DNA of 10,256 nucleotides from CAYQUC01 sp048061315 (lineage in GTDB: Bacteria; Pseudomonadota; Gammaproteobacteria; UBA6429; Thiohalophilaceae), in the NCBI GenBank assembly GCA_048061315.1, contig JBGMRJ010000096.1:1-10256 (forward strand), read 5' to 3'. Made by a program: the position numbers and the translations under genes. The notes under the pieces are model-generated. The model saw nothing but the letters and a program-made list of their open reading frames with translations, did no database searches and was not told where the DNA came from. This document shows, one piece after another, positions 6,190 through 10,256 of the stretch; positions within the stretch are counted from its first letter, which is position 1; each line of letters starts with the position of its first letter.

Positions 6190-6924
6190 ATGGCGATAGT
6201 CTGGCAAAAAGTTTTAAATAACGTTAACTATGAAGTTCGTACGGCGGGTAAAACTATCCGACTTTATACTGATGGCGTTTTTCATAGTCAATATCGTCCT
6301 AATCGACATATTATTGGCGGCATTTGGGATTTAATGGTATTGCCAAGTTTTTTTTATTCTTCTGATAAAATTCAACGTGTGTTACTGCTCGGTGTTGGTG
6401 GTGGTGCAGTGATACATCACTTACATCACTTTCATACGCCCCTGGATATTACCGGTATTGAGCTTAATCCAGTCCATATTGATATTGCACACCGTTATTT
6501 TAAGATTACCGATAAACTTGCCACAATTATTGAATCGGATGCACAAAAATGGTTAAAAAATTATACCGGCCCTGCTTTTGATTTCATCATCGATGATCTG
6601 TTTTCTGAAGAAGATGGTGAACCCGTCCGGGCAATTGATGCTGATAGCAACTGGTTTAATTTACTTGAAAAAAATATAACTACCGATGGTATGTTGGTCA
6701 TTAATTTTATCTCTCCAAAAAATTTAAAAGAGTGTGGTTATTTTAAATCACGAAAAATAGCAACTAAATTTGAGTCTGCCATTCAATTTACCTTACCGGC
6801 TTATGAAAATGCCATTGGTGCCTTTGTGAAAAAACAGGTTAAAAGTGCTGATTTAAGAAAACGGATTTATCACTATTCAGGGATTAATTCAGAAAGCCTG
6901 CCTTATCGTTGTCGGGTTTTTTAA
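6190..6924 (+). CDS. Spermidine-synthase-like SAM-binding fold protein
   Basis: The 244-residue protein has the Rossmann-like fold of aminopropyltransferases and class I methyltransferases. A short beta-rich N-terminus (YEVRTAGKTIRLYTDGVFHS, 14-33) resembles the SpeE start. Then come motif I VLLLGVGGGAVIHHL (64-78), the ribose-binding acidic residue E91 in ITGIELNPVHI (87-97), D117 in IIESDAQKWL (113-122) and FDFIIDDLFSEEDGE (130-144). Canonical spermidine synthases read GGGDGG and carry a catalytic D-x-x-D-P-type motif; here the sequence is GVGGGAV and IDDLFSEE, so true aminopropyl transfer is doubtful. It is shorter than SpeE (about 285). It starts 24 bases after the TetR stop, with no Shine-Dalgarno seen, and probably shares the TetR transcript. 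A methyltransferase or another SpeE-like enzyme is possible; the substrate is unknown. Confidence 0.75.
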   Translation: MAIVWQKVLNNVNYEVRTAGKTIRLYTDGVFHSQYRPNRHIIGGIWDLMVLPSFFYSSDKIQRVLLLGVGGGAVIHHLHHFHTPLDITGIELNPVHIDIAHRYFKITDKLATIIESDAQKWLKNYTGPAFDFIIDDLFSEEDGEPVRAIDADSNWFNLLEKNITTDGMLVINFISPKNLKECGYFKSRKIATKFESAIQFTLPAYENAIGAFVKKQVKSADLRKRIYHYSGINSESLPYRCRVF

Positions 6925-6957
6925 TAACAACCGTTTCCACATTGTATTTACACTTAT

Positions 6958-6986
6958 AAAAACTGTCAGAATTGTGACGTTTTTTT
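6958..6986 (+). terminator. Candidate intrinsic terminator of the TetR/SAM-fold unit
   Basis: AAAAACTGTCA (6958-6968) pairs with TGACGTTTTT, with one bulged T and a six-base loop GAATTG, and runs into seven or more T residues. It lies 34 bases after the stop of the SAM-fold gene. The rest of the spacer up to 7168 shows only a weak long-loop repeat (GCGTTA 7032-7037, TAACGC 7073-7078). Confidence 0.6.
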
Positions 6987-7168
6987 CATAAAATTTATCG
7001 GCATATTTCCATACTTAAATAATTCCTTTGAGCGTTAGCAAAATGTTTTATGTGTTCTGGTTAACATATTGATAACGCATGGTTTTTTAAGGCCGTTTTT
7101 GATCTAGACTTAATAGTATAAGTTGAATTAATTACTAGATGATTTTCAGCTAATAGCATGAGAATTGC

Positions 7169-8161
7169 ATGGATTATACTATGAACCTATTTAAACCACA
7201 TTGCTTTAGTCAACGCATGCTCAATCCATTTCGAGGGGTGATGAATGTGATTGAAGTGGGTAGCGCTGATGCTGTCACAACCGATGGTGAGCATTGGGTT
7301 TTATATTTACACGATGAAGCCTTACAAGGCATGGCTTTTGATGGTGATATGGATATTGAGACTCCCGATATTAAATTTGGTATATGGAGTCGAAAAACCG
7401 GCCTAACCCGAGCGCCTTTAATTAGCACAATGGAGTATGAAGCAATACAGCAACGGGGTTTAGAGTTGCTGGAGGTTGTTAAACAACATGCCGATAAGGT
7501 TCCTTTTGAACTTAAAGATAATTATGAATTGTGGCTCCTGGATAAATATTGCGATAAACCCCTGGCTTTACTGCACAGCGCCTGTTTTGAAAATGATTTA
7601 CCGGAATATCAACCCAGTCATTGGCGTCCTGGCTTACGCTGTCAGCATTCATTTAATTCGCGGTATCTTGAAAATCAAAGTAATAGTGAAATAAATCATG
7701 CGGATTGGTTAGCTCAACAAGTTGACGATTCAGCCGGGAACAAAAATTATACTCAATGGTTTTTGCGTGATGAGGACGGCACTGGTGTCGGCTTACAATC
7801 ATCGTCTGAATTTAATTCTTTATCGGGTCGCATTTTAACGCGTGAGGAATTTCCGAGTTTGATGTTAAATGATGATTGGTTAGAAGATGATACTTCTGCG
7901 GTAGTAAAAGAATTTTTTTCATGGCAGTCGCCATTTTTGTTGTTATTACAACATATAACAGATGAATCAAGGATTGGTCTTGAAAAATTAGCAAGTAACC
8001 ATGTTAATCGCTTATTTCAAATGCAGCGTTTATTGCCCAAAGTAATTGATCATCAAACGATAAAATCTGCATTAGTTGAGGCGGTAATCAGAAATTCAAA
8101 CAGTGAGCATGAATTGAAGAATATTGAGCGGTCGTTATTTTATTCCGGGCATTATTTCTGA
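7169..8161 (+). CDS. Conserved protein of unknown family (paralogue B)
   Basis: This homologue of the minus-strand gene at 2874-3866 is full length at up to 330 residues. Conserved blocks are CFSQRMLNPFRGVMNVIE (12-29), SADAVTTDGEHW (32-43), KFGIWSRKTGLTRAP (69-83), YELWLLD with KPLALLHSA (119-138), DGTGVGL (203-209), FPSLML (228-233), FFSWQSPFLLLLQHITDES (249-267) and LLPKVIDHQTIKSALVEAVI (288-307). Invariant W, G and charged residues suggest a conserved fold, and no membrane segment or signal peptide is present. Two starts are possible: ATG 7169, with GAGAA four bases upstream, or ATG 7181, which gives MNLF and aligns better with paralogue A (MNIK) and has a GGA seven bases upstream. I keep the longer one without strong preference. 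It has its own spacer of 244 bases and ends at a strong terminator. Function unknown. Confidence 0.8.
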   Translation: MDYTMNLFKPHCFSQRMLNPFRGVMNVIEVGSADAVTTDGEHWVLYLHDEALQGMAFDGDMDIETPDIKFGIWSRKTGLTRAPLISTMEYEAIQQRGLELLEVVKQHADKVPFELKDNYELWLLDKYCDKPLALLHSACFENDLPEYQPSHWRPGLRCQHSFNSRYLENQSNSEINHADWLAQQVDDSAGNKNYTQWFLRDEDGTGVGLQSSSEFNSLSGRILTREEFPSLMLNDDWLEDDTSAVVKEFFSWQSPFLLLLQHITDESRIGLEKLASNHVNRLFQMQRLLPKVIDHQTIKSALVEAVIRNSNSEHELKNIERSLFYSGHYF

Positions 8162-8190
8162 TAATAAAGGAGCATCTAGCTCCTTTATTA
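8162..8190. terminator. Bidirectional intrinsic terminator
   Basis: TAATAAAGGAGC (8162-8173) and GCTCCTTTATTA (8179-8190) form a perfect 12-pair stem with a five-base loop. It lies between the convergent paralogue B and the small minus-strand gene, with an A-rich left arm and T-rich right arm, so it can act in both directions. Confidence 0.88.
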
Positions 8191-8197
8191 ATGGTAA

Positions 8198-8419
8198 CTA
8201 TCCACCCCAAATATCAGAGTGTAAACCCAGTTTTGCTAGCTGCTGGGTAATATTTATTGGCAACTCGGGTGATGTCGTGTATTCAACCAGGATATCATGA
8301 GGCTGTTGTGGATTCATTTCAACATTATTGATATTGTCATTTTTTAACAATCCCAGTTTAATTTTTTTCATCAAATCTGAATCCATATTTTCATCAACGT
8401 GAACGCATACTGTATTCAT
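8198..8419 (-). CDS. Small 73-residue protein, HMA-like fold without metal-binding cysteines (tentative)
   Basis: The product runs MNTVCVHVDE... to ...LGLHSDIWGG. Its pattern of a short strand (2-9), amphipathic helix (13-27), two strands (30-38 and 41-48), helix (54-65) and final strand (66-71) matches the ferredoxin-like layout of heavy-metal-associated domains, and the length is typical of a copper-chaperone-like protein. The CxxC loop expected between the first strand and helix is absent (DENMDSD), leaving only C5, so metal transfer in the usual way is unlikely. A strong Shine-Dalgarno GAGAGGGG lies six bases before the ATG, and a shared terminator follows the stop; both support a real gene. 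It is transcribed away from the MscS gene. The fold is inferred from pattern alone. Confidence 0.72.
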   Translation of the reverse strand: MNTVCVHVDENMDSDLMKKIKLGLLKNDNINNVEMNPQQPHDILVEYTTSPELPINITQQLAKLGLHSDIWGG

Positions 8420-8564
8420 TATTTTCCCCTCTCATTGGCTTAACGGTGTAATAACTGCTGGTACCTTTAATAGCGGCTGGCACAACCGTTTCATGAGCTT
8501 AAAATAATGCAGTTTATTCGTTATTGTCCCAGTAAAAGACTAAAAAACCGAAATAGGTTATTGA

Positions 8565-8593
8565 TTGTTATGCGTATTTCAATACAATATAAT
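8565..8593 (+). promoter_or_regulatory. Promoter of the MscS-family gene
   Basis: -35 TTGTTA (8565-8570, 4 of 6) and a perfect -10 TATAAT (8588-8593) are spaced by 17 bases. Transcription would start near 8600, about 28 bases before the chosen ATG at 8628. Confidence 0.65.
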
Positions 8594-8627
8594 TTATTAT
8601 TTACTGTTAAATTTTCGAGAGATAGAA

Positions 8628-9920
8628 ATGGCTGATATTTTTGCAACATTAAGCACGACATTTCAAAATTGGTATGCCGCTGTTATGACGGTTTCGGGTG
8701 CATACCAGGTAGTGATAGTGCTGGTGGCTGCGATTATTGCTTTTATAGCTCATACTAAATGGCAAAAATTATTGCAGACTCGACTTGGCCCTACGGAACA
8801 ACAGGGTATTATGCGCCTGGCGTTACGCAGTAGTGCCAGGGTAGTGTTTCCACTGGTGATGTTACTGTTCATACTCGTTGGTCAAGCAATTTTAAAAGAA
8901 TATAAGTATGAAACTCAGATACTTACAATATTAAGCTCATTGCTGATATCGCTCGCAACAATCCGTTTTTTGGTTTATTTATTACGTCGTGCATTTGGTC
9001 AGTCGCGCGGTATTAAGGCCTGGGAAGGCATCATTAGTACCACAATCTGGTTTTTAGTGGCGTTACATTTACTGGGTTGGCTGCAAGTTATTTTAGCTGC
9101 ACTGGATGGCATCGGGATCACCTTGGGTGAGTCACGCGTTTCGATTTTGTCGGTATCGAAACTGATTTTATTCGCGGGCTTATTTATTGTTGTGGCAAGC
9201 TGGGTGGCTAAGTTAATAGAAGAGCGGGCTCGTAAATCAGAATTTATTAGCGCCAGTATGAGGGTCGCTTTAAGTAAAGTTAGTAAAGTCCTGTTATATA
9301 CTATCGCTATTGTGGTTGCATTAAACAGTGTCGGGATAGATTTAACGACATTAACGGTATTTGGTGGTGCTCTGGGTGTTGGCTTGGGTTTTGGTTTTCA
9401 ACGTATTGCCAGTAATTTTATTAGCGGTTTTATTTTACTTTTTGACCGTTCAATTAAACCTGGCGATGTTATTAGTGTTGGGAATCGTTTTGGTTGGGTG
9501 GTGCAATTAAATGCTCGTTATATTGTGGTGCGTGATCGTGAAGGTGTTGAGACGTTGATACCGAATGAAAATTTAATCACATCAGAAGTGACTAACTGGA
9601 GTTTTAGTGATCGCCATGTTCGTGTAAAGCTTCCGGTTCAAATTAGTTATGATGATGATCCTGAATTTGCTATGGGAATTTTAATTAAAGCCTGTGAAGC
9701 TAACGTTCGTGTCTTAAAGTCACCGGCACCACAAGCGCGGTTATTAAGTTTTGGTGATAATGGCATTGATTTGGAACTTCGGCTCTGGCTCAATGACCCT
9801 CAAAATGGCATTGGTGCGGTAAAGTCGGATGTGAATTTGGCTATATGGAAAGGCTTTAAAGAAAATGGTATTACGATTCCATTTCCTCAGCGTGATGTTC
9901 GAGTGATACCGGATAAATAG
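8628..9920 (+). CDS. MscS-family mechanosensitive ion channel
   Basis: This inner-membrane channel opens under membrane tension to release solutes on osmotic downshock. From ATG 8628 it has 430 residues, against 286 for E. coli MscS, and so belongs to the longer multi-helix subfamily. Hydrophobic segments lie near 26-43, 71-89, 97-119, 133-158, 172-196 and 217-236, followed by the pore helix with the Gly/Ala pattern VFGGALGVGLGFGFQRIASN (244-263). The cytoplasmic beta domain shows RSIKPGDVISVGNRFGWV (274-291) and IPNENLITSEVTNWS (311-325), and the end carries the family's PFPQRDV (418-424). GAGAGA (8617-8622) provides a ribosome site. An in-frame TTG 63 bases upstream is rejected because it coincides with the -35 box. 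It sits alone under its own promoter; being induced by osmotic stress is plausible but not shown. Confidence 0.93.
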   Translation: MADIFATLSTTFQNWYAAVMTVSGAYQVVIVLVAAIIAFIAHTKWQKLLQTRLGPTEQQGIMRLALRSSARVVFPLVMLLFILVGQAILKEYKYETQILTILSSLLISLATIRFLVYLLRRAFGQSRGIKAWEGIISTTIWFLVALHLLGWLQVILAALDGIGITLGESRVSILSVSKLILFAGLFIVVASWVAKLIEERARKSEFISASMRVALSKVSKVLLYTIAIVVALNSVGIDLTTLTVFGGALGVGLGFGFQRIASNFISGFILLFDRSIKPGDVISVGNRFGWVVQLNARYIVVRDREGVETLIPNENLITSEVTNWSFSDRHVRVKLPVQISYDDDPEFAMGILIKACEANVRVLKSPAPQARLLSFGDNGIDLELRLWLNDPQNGIGAVKSDVNLAIWKGFKENGITIPFPQRDVRVIPDK

Positions 9921-9940
9921 ACTAATTAATTTGAGTTGCT

Positions 9941-10139
9941 CATATGCAAATTGCGAGGTTTAAAGCCGGACATGGAGCAGGGAGAGATAATTTATGACTC
10001 GCTAGTCACATCCATGTGCGCTCGACTGCCGCATCCTCGGCAACTGCTCCTGCGTTGCTCTACCTCGTGCATCCATGCACTCGTGCGGCACACGGTCTTT
10101 ATTTGGCTCCAGCCCTTCCATATCCTCACATTTGTACTC
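9941..10139. mobile_element. MITE-like or dispersed hairpin-rich intergenic repeat
   Basis: This stretch is visibly GC-richer than its surroundings and carries four compact hairpins in a row: GACT/AGTC (9996-10007), CACAT-CC-ATGTG (10007-10018), TGCCG/CGGCA (10027-10042) and GTGCAT-CC-ATGCAC (10067-10080). GGAGCAG (9974-9980) also pairs with CTGCTCC (10044-10050). The ends are imperfect inverted repeats: GGACATGGA at 9968-9976 against the complement of 10117-10125 (GGATATGGA), and GCAAATTGCGAGG against ACAAATGTGAGG further out. GTTGCT occurs on both sides (9935-9940 and 10140-10145), a possible 6-base target duplication. An open frame across it (9936-10214) has no ribosome site or recognisable product. 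Boundaries are uncertain; nothing further was identified in 10146-10256. Confidence 0.55.
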
Positions 10140-10256
10140 GTTGCTATTTTTTTAAAGATAGAGACTAGTTTGTTATTTTATCTCGAGCTTAGATTAATTA
10201 CTGAATTGGAATAAAAATTTCAGTTTTTAATTTTTCAGGTGTTGATTCAAGCAGCT

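Noticed and set aside
6190..6924. Canonical spermidine synthase (speE)
   Set aside because: Motif I and the catalytic Asp region depart from SpeE, and the protein is about 40 residues short; only the fold is called.
5266..7183. 13-base match GGATTATACTATG at 5266-5278 and 7171-7183
   Set aside because: One shared 13-mer is expected by chance in about 10 kb of AT-rich DNA; flanks do not match.
9936..10214. Open frame of 92 codons at the right end
   Set aside because: It crosses the hairpin-rich repeat, has no ribosome site, and its translation (cysteine/histidine-rich with repeat-derived words) resembles no protein.

Overview
The window reads as chromosomal DNA of an AT-rich gammaproteobacterium, probably an environmental draft genome or MAG. 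The basis is the set of recognisable genes: a full-length PurT, a YcgN/UPF0260 cysteine-cluster protein, a NemA-type old yellow enzyme and a multi-pass MscS channel. It also contains a run of exactly 100 N flanked by a duplicated contig end. No rRNA, tRNA, CRISPR array, transposase, phage or defence gene is visible.

Layout, left to right. purT (14-1210, minus) diverges from a two-gene unit. That unit is a soluble PDC/Cache-like sensor-domain protein (1420-2418) followed with no gap by ycgN (2419-2853). A minus-strand gene of unknown family (2874-3866, here 'paralogue A') converges on ycgN. Next is an ene-reductase gene, nemA (4140-5234), whose promoter holds two near-identical TetR-type palindromes. 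One fills the -35/-10 spacer and the other lies just past the expected start site. Behind nemA is a hairpin-rich spacer, the scaffold gap, a TetR regulator (5599-6165) and a spermidine-synthase-like SAM-fold protein (6190-6924). Then comes a second member of the unknown family (7169-8161, 'paralogue B'), a strong bidirectional terminator (8162-8190), a 73-residue protein with an HMA-like pattern but no metal-binding cysteines (8198-8419, minus), and an MscS-family channel (8628-9920). The right end (about 9941-10139) is a GC-richer, hairpin-studded element that looks like a MITE or dispersed intergenic repeat. The last ~110 bases hold nothing I can identify.

How the parts may work together. 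nemA with its two operators and the nearby TetR protein, which carries cysteines in its ligand domain, looks like an electrophile-response module comparable to E. coli NemR-NemA. The TetR and SAM-fold genes probably share a transcript. The unknown paralogues A and B bracket this module on opposite strands; their joint presence suggests a local duplication or a conserved neighbourhood, but I cannot assign a function. I see no complete new system. The strongest items for follow-up are the paralogous unknown family, the dual-operator promoter, the intracellular PDC protein coupled to ycgN, the two structured repeats, and the spurious scaffold gap that interrupts the tetR promoter/start region.
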